From: JAAGZL01 sp964628835
GTDB taxonomy: Bacteria > Pseudomonadota > Gammaproteobacteria > Chromatiales > Chromatiaceae
Length of the DNA: 64,000 nucleotides
Direction of reading: 5' to 3'
Assembly (NCBI GenBank): GCA_964628835.1
Contig: CAZVME010000002.1
Location: forward strand, 1 to 64,000
Below, piece by piece: positions 1-9,458 of the stretch. The notes below the pieces were generated by a model. That model searched no databases. It was not told where the DNA came from and saw nothing but the letters and a program-made list of their open reading frames with translations. A program made the position numbers and the translations under genes. Numbering within the stretch: position 1 is the first letter of the stretch; each line of letters begins with the position of its first letter.

Positions 1-426
1 CTGGAGCAGGTGGGGCTGGCTCAGGGGGTGGTGCGGGTGGTGGGCAAGGGGGATAAGGAGCGGCTGGTGCCCCTGGGTGAAGATGCGGTGGAGTGGTTGG
101 AGAAATTTCTGGCTGGTGTCAGGCCGGAGTTTCTGAAGGGGCGCTTCTGCAGTGAGATTTTTCCCACCAGACGTGGAGCCGGAATGACCCGGCAGGCCTT
201 CTGGTATCGGATAAAAAAACATGCCGTGACCGCGGGCATCAACAAACCGCTGTCGCCTCACACCCTGCGCCATGCCTTTGCCACCCACCTGCTGAATCAC
301 GGCGCTGACTTGCGGGTGGTGCAGATGCTGTTGGGGCATAGTGACCTGTCCACCACCCAGATCTACACCTATGTGGCCCAGGAACGCCTCAAGACTCTCC
401 ACGCTATGCACCATCCTAGAGGGTGA
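1..426 (+). CDS. xerD: Tyrosine recombinase XerD, C-terminal part (cut by window start)
   Basis: This is the C-terminal catalytic half of XerD, which with XerC resolves chromosome dimers at dif. The reading frame is open from base 1, so the true start lies upstream. Visible catalytic elements are the lysine of GKGDKERLVPLG, the HTLRH box in SPHTLRHAFATHLL, and the final histidine and nucleophilic tyrosine in LLGHSDLSTTQIYTYV. The first catalytic arginine is outside the window. The end HHPRG is typical of XerD rather than XerC. The gene is followed by about 200 bases without a gene before yajQ. Confidence 0.93.
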   Translation: MEQVGLAQGVVRVVGKGDKERLVPLGEDAVEWLEKFLAGVRPEFLKGRFCSEIFPTRRGAGMTRQAFWYRIKKHAVTAGINKPLSPHTLRHAFATHLLNHGADLRVVQMLLGHSDLSTTQIYTYVAQERLKTLHAMHHPRG

Positions 427-629
427 GAGACAACTATTTGTCCAGTGGATAAATAGTTGTCTTGAACAACTGGCCAGGGAAGGCTGGGTTGGAAAATATT
501 ACTAGGGAAGGTTTGCGCCGCAGTGCGCCAATCTACAGGCCAGTGCTGGAATACAGCCTCCTCGTTTACCCCTTAATATGTTAGCCTTGCGCGATTCGTA
601 ATTTGAACCGGATGGTTGGGAGCTTGATT

Positions 630-1112
630 ATGCCTACGTTTGATATTGTCTCAGAGGTGGATCTGCAAGAGGTGCGGAACGCCGTGGATCAGGCCAATCG
701 CGAGGTTGGCACCCGTTTTGACTTCAAGGGAGTGGACGCAAAATTCGAGCAGACCGATGCTGAGATCAAACTCACTGCGGAGCAGGAGTTCCAGTTAAAT
801 CAGATGATGGATATTTTGCGGCAAAAACTTGTCAAACGAAAAGTTGATATCGCAAGTATGGACATCAAGGAGCCTGAGACCACGCTTAATGCCGCCAGAC
901 AGCAGGTGATTATCAAGCAGGGGATCGACACTGATACCGCCAAAAAGATGGTGAAAAGCATCAAGGGAAGCAAGCTCAAGGTCCAGGCGCAGATTCAGGG
1001 TGAACAGGTGCGTGTTACCGGCAAGAAGAGGGATGACCTGCAACAGGTGATTGCGTTTCTTCGGGAGGCAGAGTTTGATCTGCCGCTTCAGTTTAATAAT
1101 TTTCGGGATTAA
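630..1112 (+). CDS. yajQ: YajQ family nucleotide-binding protein (UPF0234)
   Basis: This 160-residue protein matches the usual YajQ length when started at the ATG encoding MPTFDIVSEVD; a TTG nine codons upstream is in frame but unlikely. A GGGAG ribosome site lies a few bases before the ATG. The family has two ferredoxin-like domains and binds RNA/nucleotides; some members bind cyclic di-GMP and act as transcriptional co-regulators. The conserved segments NREVGTRFDFKG and SIKGSKLKVQAQIQGEQVRV are present. The next gene, a DsbA-like protein, starts 3 bases after the stop, so the two are probably co-transcribed. Confidence 0.93.
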   Translation: MPTFDIVSEVDLQEVRNAVDQANREVGTRFDFKGVDAKFEQTDAEIKLTAEQEFQLNQMMDILRQKLVKRKVDIASMDIKEPETTLNAARQQVIIKQGIDTDTAKKMVKSIKGSKLKVQAQIQGEQVRVTGKKRDDLQQVIAFLREAEFDLPLQFNNFRD

Positions 1113-1115
1113 GTA

Positions 1116-2126
1116 ATGAAAAAAGTGATAATTCTTGGCCTTGCCATGATGTTTGTACAGGCTGTGGCAGTTGCCGGTAGCCCGGTATTGCCCAATGAAG
1201 AGAGCGTGATTGGTACGGTTAATGGCAAGGATGTCACCTTGGGTGAAATCCAGACCAGAGAGATCCATGAACTGCGCAAGAATCTGTTCAAAGAGATTGA
1301 GAACGCCTTTATCTCAGAGGCGATCAGTCGTTTGAAGAAGAGCGACAAGGAGTTTGCGGACGTTCCCCTGCCGAAGATGAAAGAGTCAGAGGTGCGTAAG
1401 TTCTATGATGATAATAGCCTGGCGCAACGTGGTAGTTATGAACAGCTTGCACCGCAGATTAGAGAGTATCTGGTCCAGATGATGCGGGTGCGGGTTGACT
1501 ACAATCTCTACAAGATTGCCGGAGACGAGGGTAAAACATCCAACAGATTGGTCAGTCCGAAAATGTTTATTGTATCGGTTCCGGTGGAGACCGCATTTAT
1601 CCAGGGCGCCGTAAATAGTTCTGTGATGGTGCTTGAATTCTCCGATTTTCAATGTCCGTTCTGCAAGAAGGTGCGGCCTACTATCCGGAGTCTGGTAAAG
1701 ACCTACAGTGACAGGGTAGCCTTCGCCTATCGTCACCTGCCGCTCTCCATTCATCAGGATGCGGATGAGTCCGCTGTTGCCACCGAGTGTGCTCGCGAAC
1801 AGGGGAAATTTTTACAGATGCACGGGCGTCTATATCAGCAACAGAACAACCAGAGCGTGGAAGAGTTGAAAAAGCTTGCCCAGGAGATAGGCATTGCAGA
1901 TATGGATAAATTCAACGCCTGTCTGGCAGAAGACCGGTACCGTCAACGGGTAAACCGGGATATGGCAGTGGCGGCATCTGTGGGTATCTCCGGTACTCCA
2001 GCCTTTATTATTGGGCGATATGACAGGGCCAAGGGTATACTCAAAGGTGAAATCCTGGCTGGTGCGCAACCACTGGAAATATTTACCAAGACCCTGGAAA
2101 AGTACCTGTCCAACAACGGCAAATGA
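1116..2126 (+). CDS. Periplasmic DsbA-family thiol oxidoreductase with N-terminal helical domain
   Basis: A 336-residue exported protein. Residues 1-20 form a signal peptide. Residues about 25-145 look like a SurA_N/peptidyl-prolyl isomerase-type helical region (VIGTVNGKDVTLGEIQ). From about residue 165 there is a thioredoxin fold with the active site FQCPFCKK and the cis-proline loop SGTPAFIIG. The CPFC dipeptide resembles bacterial DsbA/DsbG-like enzymes. It probably makes or isomerises disulfides in the periplasm; the substrate is unknown. It follows yajQ by 3 bases. The fused N-terminal region is the unusual feature and may recruit unfolded clients. Confidence 0.85.
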   Translation: MKKVIILGLAMMFVQAVAVAGSPVLPNEESVIGTVNGKDVTLGEIQTREIHELRKNLFKEIENAFISEAISRLKKSDKEFADVPLPKMKESEVRKFYDDNSLAQRGSYEQLAPQIREYLVQMMRVRVDYNLYKIAGDEGKTSNRLVSPKMFIVSVPVETAFIQGAVNSSVMVLEFSDFQCPFCKKVRPTIRSLVKTYSDRVAFAYRHLPLSIHQDADESAVATECAREQGKFLQMHGRLYQQQNNQSVEELKKLAQEIGIADMDKFNACLAEDRYRQRVNRDMAVAASVGISGTPAFIIGRYDRAKGILKGEILAGAQPLEIFTKTLEKYLSNNGK

Positions 2127-2159
2127 GCTGAGCCATTTGCTAAAGCAAGGTAATTTAAT

Positions 2160-2194
2160 CAGCAACAGGCGTCTCCAGTGGATGTCTGTTGCTG
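2160..2194 (+). terminator. Hairpin after the DsbA-like gene, possible terminator
   Basis: Perfect 9-base arms CAGCAACAG / CTGTTGCTG enclose 17 bases, 34 bases after the stop codon. The 3' tail is only moderately T-rich, so intrinsic termination is plausible but not certain. From here to 2590 I see no convincing gene. Confidence 0.4.
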
Positions 2195-2590
2195 GTTGTT
2201 TATCCCCTCCCCAAGCACTTTGCACCAAAAGAACAGTGCGCCTGCCTAGTTAATAGTAAAACTATCCCTTCCAAGGTGATAGCGCCGGTTTTTGAACCTG
2301 ATTATTCAAGTTCCCCCCTAAAACTGTGCGCCCCTTACCAGTTTCAACCTAAAATATGGTAGAAAATCTAAATAAACCTGGATTGGTGCCGAAACCAACG
2401 GTGTCGTATGTGGGTTGTAGATAACTAAGAATAAAAGCGCCTCTGATTTACACCATGATGGTGGGCTCGCGAACCTTGCATCTTGTGATTAGTGCCAATT
2501 GGATCCAAACTCGATTTATCAGGGCGTCTGAAAAAGGTTCGGAAAATCAAATATGTGGATGCAGACACAATCAGGGGAGGCGTGGCGTCA

Positions 2591-3352
2591 GTGCAGTTCG
2601 AGATAGTATCCCGGACAGATGTCGGGCTGAAACGTGAACACAATGAGGATCGGCTTGCGGCCTATCCGGAGGTGGGCTTGGTGCTGCTTGCGGACGGTAT
2701 GGGTGGATATAACGCCGGTGAGATAGCCAGCCAACTGGTTATAGATACGATTGCTGCACAGCTTCTACCTATACTTGGTGGACGTGAGGGCTCTATAGGG
2801 TCAGAGGAGTTGGCTTTAGCGGTTAAGTTGTCGAATCTCGCCATATTTGATGCGGTGGAGCAGAATGCAGATTTGCGGGGTATGGGTACAACCATAGTCC
2901 TGGCCGTGTTCCAGGAACGACAGGCCGTATTCGCACATGTGGGCGATTCCCGACTGTATAGATACAGGGATGGGACGTTGCTGCAGCTTACATCTGATCA
3001 CTCCATGCTGCAGGAGCTCCTGGATCAGGGGATGTTCGCAACTGAAGATGAGGCGATAGATGCCGGTGTTCCATCATCGGTATTGACCCGGGGTCTTGGG
3101 GTTGAATCTGAGGTTGAGGTGGATATTGGGATGGAGGAGATGCGGGAAGGCGATATCTTCCTTCTGTGCTCGGATGGCCTGAGCGGGATGATACCGGATG
3201 AGGCCATCTGCTCGGTGCTGAGTTCATTGACAGGGGATCTGCCGGCGGTCGCAGACCTGCTGATTAAGCTGGCGCTGGAAAATGGTGGCAAGGACAACGT
3301 ATCTTTGATCCTGGCGCGCAATCGCCCAGAGGATGGTTTAGATGGCAATTGA
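2591..3352 (+). CDS. PP2C-family Ser/Thr protein phosphatase (Stp1/PppA type)
   Basis: A cytoplasmic metal-dependent phosphatase. All PP2C motifs are visible: EHNEDR near the N-terminus, LLADGMGGYNAGE, GMGTTIV, FAHVGDSRLYRYRDG, LTSDHSM, LLCSDGLSGM and GGKDNVSLIL. I start it at GTG 2591 (253 residues, normal for the family) because AGGGGAGG lies 10 bases upstream; an open frame continues back to a GTG at 2492 without a clear ribosome site. The FHA gene follows 24 bases downstream, so the pair likely forms a phospho-threonine signalling operon. No partner kinase is in the window. A second, diverged PP2C/FHA pair lies at 11082-12785. Confidence 0.88.
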   Translation: MQFEIVSRTDVGLKREHNEDRLAAYPEVGLVLLADGMGGYNAGEIASQLVIDTIAAQLLPILGGREGSIGSEELALAVKLSNLAIFDAVEQNADLRGMGTTIVLAVFQERQAVFAHVGDSRLYRYRDGTLLQLTSDHSMLQELLDQGMFATEDEAIDAGVPSSVLTRGLGVESEVEVDIGMEEMREGDIFLLCSDGLSGMIPDEAICSVLSSLTGDLPAVADLLIKLALENGGKDNVSLILARNRPEDGLDGN

Positions 3353-3376
3353 TAGTTTAAGTACCGGAGGCTGGAT

Positions 3377-4039
3377 ATGAGCAAAATCCTGATTCTTGAT
3401 GAGGGATCGGTTCAACAAGAGATTGAGTTGGAAGAGCAGCAACTGGTAATTGGACGCGAGGCTAGCAATGGAATCCACCTGGGTGATCCATCGGTGAGCA
3501 GAAGGCACGCGCTGCTGACCTGTGCCCTGGGCGAATTTTTTATTGAAGACCTGGGTAGTACCAACGGTACTTTTCTCAATGGCAGACCCATAACCAAGCA
3601 CATGCTGAATCATGGCGACCTGTTGCAGGTTGGTGATTATGTGCTGCGCTACGAGCAGGTTGTGGAGCAGGAAGAGTTAGAAGATGATGACCCGGAGAAG
3701 ACTCAGGTCATAACTACCAAGAAACTGCTTAAGACTCCTGAGAGTAGCTCTGATATTGGAGTGGTGGTGCCGAAAACCGCCACCATTCGTTATTTCCGTG
3801 GACCCAAAAAAGGCCAGTCGGAACAGATCCTGCGTTCGTTGTATACCCTGGGCAAGCCAGGTGGTGACGTGGCGGTCATTGCGCGTCGTCCCCAGGGCTT
3901 CTTTCTGCTCAAGATAGGTAATAACTCCTACCCCATGATCAATAACAAGAAGGTTGATGTGGGTGGGGGGATCAAACTGAATGAGGGTGATGTGGTGGAG
4001 GTGGGCGAAAACATGGTGGAGATATCCTTCGCCAGTTGA
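3377..4039 (+). CDS. FHA-domain protein with a second FHA-like domain
   Basis: A 220-residue soluble protein. The N-terminal FHA domain (residues about 5-95) has the phosphothreonine-binding signature GREASN, SVSRRH and GSTNGTFLNG. After an acidic linker (about 97-130) comes a second domain, about 135-218, of similar beta-rich pattern but without the binding residues. It starts 24 bases after the PP2C gene with GGAGG before the ATG. FHA proteins read out threonine phosphorylation, so the phosphatase probably resets whatever this protein senses. The FHA protein at 11082-11939 has the same two-part layout. Confidence 0.85.
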   Translation: MSKILILDEGSVQQEIELEEQQLVIGREASNGIHLGDPSVSRRHALLTCALGEFFIEDLGSTNGTFLNGRPITKHMLNHGDLLQVGDYVLRYEQVVEQEELEDDDPEKTQVITTKKLLKTPESSSDIGVVVPKTATIRYFRGPKKGQSEQILRSLYTLGKPGGDVAVIARRPQGFFLLKIGNNSYPMINNKKVDVGGGIKLNEGDVVEVGENMVEISFAS

Positions 4040-4072
4040 GAATAAATCCAAATACTGAGTCAAGTTGCATAG

Positions 4073-5023
4073 TCAGGTCTGTATTGACTCACTATGTTGC
4101 TCGGTTTGCTTAGATACTTTACCCAATTCTTGAGCAGACTCTGAATAGAATGCGAGCCCATTTCCCCCAGATCGTTTCACTTCATACATGGCTGAATCTG
4201 CCTTTTCCAACAAGGTTGAAATATCGTTTCCATGCTCGGGATACAGAGAGATTCCAATGCTTGTATTGACTGAGTGACTTTTGCCGTTTATATGAATTGG
4301 GGCTGATACGGATGCAGAGAGTTGCCGGGCAATCCTCTCAATTCCCTCTCTATTGTTTATCCCCCTAAGGCAGATGATGAATTCATCACCGCCATAACGA
4401 GCAGCGATATCAGAGCGACGTATACTGTTTTCGATACGTTTGGCCACTGCTTGTAAGACAGCATCGCCCACATCATGACCTTCAGAATCATTAATCGGTT
4501 TGAATCCATCAAGGTCGAGAAAGAGAATTGCCGACTCATTCCGTGCGTGCTCAGGATGGCTAATATATTCGTCCACTTCTTCCAGGAAGGCTCTCCTGTT
4601 TGGTAGGTCGGTCAAAGGGTCAGTACTTGCAAGCTGCGTTAGCTGTTGATGAGTATCTCTAAGCCCTTCCAGGGTGGAGATGTGAGTGGGAAATACCTTG
4701 TAGATAAGTTGCATCACGCCAAAGACGAGGAATGCAATGCCGGCTACCATTACGACCCATAAAAAATTCAGATGCGAATCCTTCATGATCTCCATCGCCT
4801 GCATCATGGGTATGAACAGTGGGAGAACCAACATGATGAACAGGTCTGCACTGTAGAATAGTGCAATAACACTAAGCCCCACAAGTATCAAGATAATGGC
4901 GTATGTGGCGTGAAAGTGCTTTATGGCATGTCGTTTTTTGTAAACGACAAATATTGTGTAGCTGACGATTGAGATAATCATCAGGTCAAACAAAGTCATA
5001 AGTACAAACGAGTCCCAGATCAT
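4073..5023 (-). CDS. Membrane diguanylate cyclase (GGDEF)
   Basis: A 316-residue protein that makes cyclic di-GMP from two GTP. The N-terminal ~115 residues contain about four hydrophobic membrane segments with no recognised sensor domain. The GGDEF domain covers about residues 130-300, with the active site RYGGDEF near residue 208. The inhibitory RxxD site is present as RRSD five residues before GGDEF, so product inhibition is expected. It is transcribed alone, convergent with the FHA gene 34 bases away. An EAL domain is absent, so it is a synthase only. The input signal cannot be read from the sequence. Confidence 0.92.
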   Translation of the reverse strand: MIWDSFVLMTLFDLMIISIVSYTIFVVYKKRHAIKHFHATYAIILILVGLSVIALFYSADLFIMLVLPLFIPMMQAMEIMKDSHLNFLWVVMVAGIAFLVFGVMQLIYKVFPTHISTLEGLRDTHQQLTQLASTDPLTDLPNRRAFLEEVDEYISHPEHARNESAILFLDLDGFKPINDSEGHDVGDAVLQAVAKRIENSIRRSDIAARYGGDEFIICLRGINNREGIERIARQLSASVSAPIHINGKSHSVNTSIGISLYPEHGNDISTLLEKADSAMYEVKRSGGNGLAFYSESAQELGKVSKQTEQHSESIQT

Positions 5024-5268
5024 CTGCTAGAATATCCATTTTTTCTAGGTTAGGACTGTTAGTCCAGTATGTCGACAGCTAGAGTGTAGTACTTAAGTAA
5101 TACTTGATCAATCAGTGCGTAATGTTTCAATGCCCGGTATGTTTTCTACTGGGGTATCGCTACTTCGGGTTAATTGCGATATTGATTCCTATTCCCGCTG
5201 CCACTTCCATGCCGGCACTTTTCTGAATGTGTCTTCTTACATTTGAACTAGCCAAACAAAGTGTTGGA

Positions 5269-7854
5269 TTAAATCTCTGCAGATAGTTTTTTTAGTCGGT
5301 AGAGTTGCTCCAGCGCCTGCTTGGGTGAGAGATCATCCGGTTCCAGGGCCTGTAGCTCCTCCAGGATTGCACTGTCCTGGTTCTCTTTATCTGCATCCAG
5401 ACCAAACAGCGGCAGCTGGTTTACCTGCTGCTCCGCATGTTGCTGGGCCGACTGCTCCAATTCGCGCAGGCGGGTGCGGGCGCGCTGGATGATCTCTCTG
5501 GGCACGCCCGCCAGGGCCGCCACCTGTAGACCATAACTCTGATTGGCCGGTCCCTCGGTCACTGCGTGCAGAAATACAATGGAGTCTCCATGCTCCACCG
5601 CATCCAGGTGTACGTTGGCGATGCCGGGATACTCTTCGGGCAGGGTGGTGAGCTCAAAGTAGTGGGTGGCAAACAGGGTGTAGGCGCGGATGCTGCTGGC
5701 CAGCTCCACTGCACAGGACCAGGCCAGAGACAGGCCGTCAAAGGTGCTGGTGCCACGGCCTATCTCGTCCATCAGTACCAGGCTGTGGTCGCTGGCGTTA
5801 TGCAGGATGTTGGCGGTCTCCTCCATCTCCACCATGAAGGTGGAGCGGCCACCGGCCAGATCGTCGGAGGCCCCGATGCGGGAGAAGATGCGGTCGATAG
5901 GGCCAATCCTGGCGCTGGCTGCGGGAACAAAACTACCGGCATAGGCCAGCAGCACAATCAAGGCGATCTGCCGCATGTAGGTGGACTTGCCACCCATGTT
6001 GGGGCCGGTGATGATCAGGATCCGGCGCTGGTCATCAAACTCCACCCCATTGGCCACAAAGGGGGTGGTATTGATTATCTCCACTACCGGGTGGCGGCCG
6101 TCACGGATGGATATGCCGGGCTGGTTATCCAGCTGAGGGGCGTTAAGGTCCAGTCGCTGTGCTCGTTCGGCAAAGGTGGTGATTACGTCGAGAGCAGCTA
6201 GGGCTGAGGCGCACAACTGGAGTGCTGTAATATACTGCTGCAACTGCACCAGCAGTTCATCATACAGTGCCTTTTCCCGCGCCAGAGAGCGCTCCCGGGC
6301 CGAGAGTACCTGGTCCTCAAATTTCTTCAGCTCCGGGATGATAAAGCGTTCAGCAGACTTCAGGGTCTGGCGTCGCACATACTCTTCCGGCACCGAATCT
6401 GAATGCAGACGGCTGATCTCGATGTAGTAGCCGTGCACCCGGTTGTAACTCACCTTGAGGTTGTTTATTCCGGTGCGTTCCCGCTCCTGCTGCTCCAGGT
6501 CCAGCAGAAACTGCTCGGAGTTATGCGACAGGTTGCGCAGCTCATCCAGCTCGGAGTCATAACCCTCGGCGATCACGCCGCCATCCCGTATCAGCATGGG
6601 CGGGGTGTCGATGATTGCCTGCTGTAGCAGTGTCACCATCTCGCTGTGGGTTCCGGCCTCCTGGGCCAATTGTTGCAGCAACACCGCGTCCAACCCGCTG
6701 AGAAGCGTTTGGAGTTGTGGCAGCTGTCCCAATGAATCCTTCAGTGTGGAGAGATCCCGGGGGCGGGCGGTCTTCAGGGCGATGCGGGAGAGGATGCGCT
6801 CGATGTCTCCTACTCCCTGCAACTCCTCATGCAGGGCGGTGTACGCCTGCTGCTGTAACAACAGGCCGATGGCGTCATGGCGAGCGCGCACCTGGCTGAT
6901 GTCACGCAGGGGGCGGTTGATCCAGCGCCGCAGCATGCGACTGCCCATGGCGGTGGCGGTCTGGTCCAGGATGCCGGAGAGGGTGTGTTGCGGTTGTCCG
7001 CTGAGGCTGTGTTCCAGCTCCAGGTTGCGCCGGGTGGCGGCGTCTATGATCACCGCATCCTCACGCCGCTCCACTGCGAGTCCACTGATGTGCGGCAGAC
7101 TGCTGCGTTGGGTTTCGCTCACATACTGCATCAGGCAACCGGCGGCAATAACACCCAGGGGTTGGTCGGTGCAGCCGAAGCCGCCCAGGTCCCTGGTGCC
7201 GAACTGGCTGGTGAGCAGTCGCTGTGCGGTCTCCAGATCAAAGTGCCATGGAGGACGTCGGGTGACACCCCGTTGCTCAGGCATCCTGACCGGTAGTTCA
7301 TGATCCTCGGCTAGCAACAGCTCGGCTGGTCGCAGCCGCTCCAGCTCTCCGGCCAGGGCCTCGGCGGTTTTGAGCTGTTGCACCAGAAAGCGACCGCTGC
7401 ACAGGTCCAGGGTGGCAAACCCGAACCCGTCGTCCCCCTGATACACAGCGCCTAGCAGATTGTCCCGCCGCTCCTCCAGCAGGGCCTCGTCTGTCACCGT
7501 GCCGGGAGTAACCACCCGCATCACCTTACGCTCCACCGGCCCCTTGCTGGTGGCTGGGTCGCCGATCTGTTCACAGATGGCAATCGACTCGCCCAGACGT
7601 ACCAGACGTGCTAGATAGTTTTCGGCGGCGTGGTAGGGAACCCCGGCCATGGGGATAGGTATGCCTGCGCTCTTGCCGCGCTTGGTTAGGGTGATATCCA
7701 GCAGTCTGGCGGCCTTTTCGGCATCGCCAAAAAACAGCTCATAGAAATCACCCATGCGATAGAACACCAGCATATCCGGGTATTCCGCCTTGATGCGCAG
7801 GTACTGCTGCATCATGGGGGTGTTGGTCTGGGCTGGGCTCTTGGCGGTTGGCAT
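5269..7854 (-). CDS. mutS: DNA mismatch repair protein MutS
   Basis: A full-length 861-residue MutS that recognises base mismatches and starts methyl-directed repair with MutL. The mismatch-wedging F-Y-E motif is at residues 37-39 (MGDFYELF). The ABC-type ATPase has Walker A TGPNMGGKST near residue 620, Walker B VLMDEIGRGTSTFDG and the family signature around it. The C-terminal helix-turn-helix and tetramerisation tail end near LEQLYRLKKL. It lies back-to-back with the repair genes pncC-recA, with only the small cupin gene between. Confidence 0.97.
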   Translation of the reverse strand: MPTAKSPAQTNTPMMQQYLRIKAEYPDMLVFYRMGDFYELFFGDAEKAARLLDITLTKRGKSAGIPIPMAGVPYHAAENYLARLVRLGESIAICEQIGDPATSKGPVERKVMRVVTPGTVTDEALLEERRDNLLGAVYQGDDGFGFATLDLCSGRFLVQQLKTAEALAGELERLRPAELLLAEDHELPVRMPEQRGVTRRPPWHFDLETAQRLLTSQFGTRDLGGFGCTDQPLGVIAAGCLMQYVSETQRSSLPHISGLAVERREDAVIIDAATRRNLELEHSLSGQPQHTLSGILDQTATAMGSRMLRRWINRPLRDISQVRARHDAIGLLLQQQAYTALHEELQGVGDIERILSRIALKTARPRDLSTLKDSLGQLPQLQTLLSGLDAVLLQQLAQEAGTHSEMVTLLQQAIIDTPPMLIRDGGVIAEGYDSELDELRNLSHNSEQFLLDLEQQERERTGINNLKVSYNRVHGYYIEISRLHSDSVPEEYVRRQTLKSAERFIIPELKKFEDQVLSARERSLAREKALYDELLVQLQQYITALQLCASALAALDVITTFAERAQRLDLNAPQLDNQPGISIRDGRHPVVEIINTTPFVANGVEFDDQRRILIITGPNMGGKSTYMRQIALIVLLAYAGSFVPAASARIGPIDRIFSRIGASDDLAGGRSTFMVEMEETANILHNASDHSLVLMDEIGRGTSTFDGLSLAWSCAVELASSIRAYTLFATHYFELTTLPEEYPGIANVHLDAVEHGDSIVFLHAVTEGPANQSYGLQVAALAGVPREIIQRARTRLRELEQSAQQHAEQQVNQLPLFGLDADKENQDSAILEELQALEPDDLSPKQALEQLYRLKKLSAEI

Positions 7855-7914
7855 TAGTGGTTTTTGTGGGATGTGGCTCAGGTGGTTATTTGTCTGGCTG
7901 TTGGAACAGAGGGG

Positions 7915-8190
7915 TCAGCCGAAACTATAGTGCTTTTCCACCGGCTTCAGGATCTTCCAGGTGCAGGTCATACCAGCTGGAAAGGTCACCAGATCGCCGC
8001 GTCCAATCTCTACGGGTTCGCCGCCGTCCGGGGTGACAATCACCTGGCCGCGCATAAAGTAACAGGTCTCAGAACGGTCGTAAGACCAGGGGAACTCAGA
8101 CACCTCTTTCTCCCAGATGGGCCAGTCGAACACCCCCAGGATCTCTAGCTTGGCCGGTGATGGCTGACGTTCAAAGGTTATTGCTGACAT
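7915..8190 (-). CDS. Small cupin-domain protein
   Basis: A 91-residue single-domain cupin (cupin_3/DUF861-like). Conserved cupin motifs are seen around ETCYFMRGQVIVTPDGGEP and GDLVTFPAGMTCTWKI. The start at 8190 is chosen because AGAGGAA lies just upstream of the ATG; a longer open frame back to 8298 has no ribosome site and overlaps the pncC promoter region. Relatives bind a metal and act on or sense small ligands. The product lies between mutS and pncC without an obvious functional link. The exact activity is unknown. Confidence 0.8.
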   Translation of the reverse strand: MSAITFERQPSPAKLEILGVFDWPIWEKEVSEFPWSYDRSETCYFMRGQVIVTPDGGEPVEIGRGDLVTFPAGMTCTWKILKPVEKHYSFG

Positions 8191-8309
8191 CTGTGTTCCT
8201 CTCATCTGCGGTTTCCCTGCCAGATTGCAGGTGCGAGCGAGCAGTTTAGCCGATTTATCGCAACTGCGCTGCATTGCGTTCATGCGCTTTCTTGGCAATA
8301 CTCACAGCC

Positions 8310-8795
8310 ATGGATAGAGAATTACAGCAGCTGGCAATACGCCTGAATCAGGTGTTCATAGGCAGGGGGTTATCCATGGTCAGTGCCGAGTCCTGTACCG
8401 GTGGCTGGATTGCCAAGGCCATGACCGATGTGCCGGGTAGCAGTGGCTGTTTCGAGCGCGCCTTTGTTACCTACAGTAATGCTGCCAAGCGGGAGATGCT
8501 GGGGGTTGCTGCCGCTACCCTGGATAGTCATGGCGCGGTCAGCGAACAGGTGGTAAGGGAGATGGTGCAGGGGGCATTGGCTCGCAGTCATGCATCCGTT
8601 GCCGTCGCAGTCAGCGGCATCGCTGGCCCGGATGGCGGCAGTGAGGATAAGCCGGTGGGCACAGTCTGGCTGGCCTGGGCTGGCAGGGGGATGGATACTG
8701 TCGTGAGCAGGGAGCGGTTTTCCGGCGACCGGGAGGCGGTACGCTATCGGTCCACTATTGCGGCATTGCAAGGGGTCTTGAATCTCATTGAATGA
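8310..8795 (+). CDS. pncC: Nicotinamide-nucleotide amidohydrolase (CinA C-terminal family)
   Basis: A 161-residue stand-alone CinA C-terminal domain enzyme that deamidates nicotinamide mononucleotide to nicotinate mononucleotide, recycling the pyridine ring released by NAD-consuming DNA ligase. The motifs SAESCTGGWIAKAMTDVPGS, TYSNAAKREMLGV, VSGIAGPDGGS and KPVGTVWLAW are conserved. ATG 8310 gives the normal length. The gene precedes thpR and recA, a common order in Gammaproteobacteria. Its stop overlaps the thpR start by 8 bases. Confidence 0.92.
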   Translation: MDRELQQLAIRLNQVFIGRGLSMVSAESCTGGWIAKAMTDVPGSSGCFERAFVTYSNAAKREMLGVAAATLDSHGAVSEQVVREMVQGALARSHASVAVAVSGIAGPDGGSEDKPVGTVWLAWAGRGMDTVVSRERFSGDREAVRYRSTIAALQGVLNLIE

Positions 8796-9318
8796 TCACT
8801 CCTTACATAATCTATTTTTTGCCCTGTGGCCGGATGCCGCACTAAGGGCCGGTCTGTCGGAGGTGCAGAATATCTGCCATGGATCTAGTGGCCGCATGCA
8901 TCACCCTCAAGATCTGCACATGACCCTGGTGTTTCTGGGGCGGGTGCTCTTGGAGCAGTTTCCGTGCGTGCGGGATGTGGCTGCTGCCATTGCTGCTGAG
9001 CAGTTTCGGTTGGAAATCAACCAGATCGACTACTGGAAGCGACCGCGTATCCTCTGGTGCGGCCCAGACCGAACGCCTGATCCACTACAACAACTGGTGC
9101 ATGACCTACAGCAGGGGTTGACTCAATGCAGCTTTGAACCCGAGCAGCGCATCTATAAACCTCACATCACCCTGGCGCGCAAGGCCAGACCCGCCCCGGC
9201 ACAACTGCTGGATGAGTCAATTGTCTGGCAACCCAGGGAGTTTGTTTTGGCCGGATCACACTCTGGTCCCAAACCACCGCGCTACCACATTCTTGATAGA
9301 TGGAAATTCAGGAGCTAG
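8788..9318 (+). CDS. thpR: RNA 2',3'-cyclic phosphodiesterase (LigT/ThpR)
   Basis: A 176-residue 2H-phosphoesterase that opens 2',3'-cyclic phosphates on RNA ends. Both catalytic H-x-T-x motifs are present: HMTLVFLG in the N-terminal half and HITLARKA in the C-terminal half. The only start in frame is TTG 8788, overlapping the end of pncC by 8 bases, which suggests translational coupling. The N-terminal NLFFALWPDAALR is typical of the family. It lies directly upstream of recA but recA has its own ribosome site 140 bases further on. Confidence 0.9.
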   Translation: MNDHSLHNLFFALWPDAALRAGLSEVQNICHGSSGRMHHPQDLHMTLVFLGRVLLEQFPCVRDVAAAIAAEQFRLEINQIDYWKRPRILWCGPDRTPDPLQQLVHDLQQGLTQCSFEPEQRIYKPHITLARKARPAPAQLLDESIVWQPREFVLAGSHSGPKPPRYHILDRWKFRS

Positions 9319-9458
9319 ATGCCATGCCAGCGAGCCATTCCTGATGTGAACGAAATCGGGTGATGACACTGGTTATCGCTTGTGCCATAATGGAGAACAT
9401 CAAGAGAACGTTGCCCGTCGACATGGAGTTGGTGGCCTAATCGTAACCGGGGGATAAG

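Noticed and set aside
6596..7303. Long open frame opposite mutS
   Set aside because: Antisense to a fully conserved gene, arginine/serine-rich and without a ribosome site.
9319..9458. LexA box upstream of recA
   Set aside because: No CTGT-N8-ACAG or close variant could be found by eye; a different SOS motif cannot be excluded.
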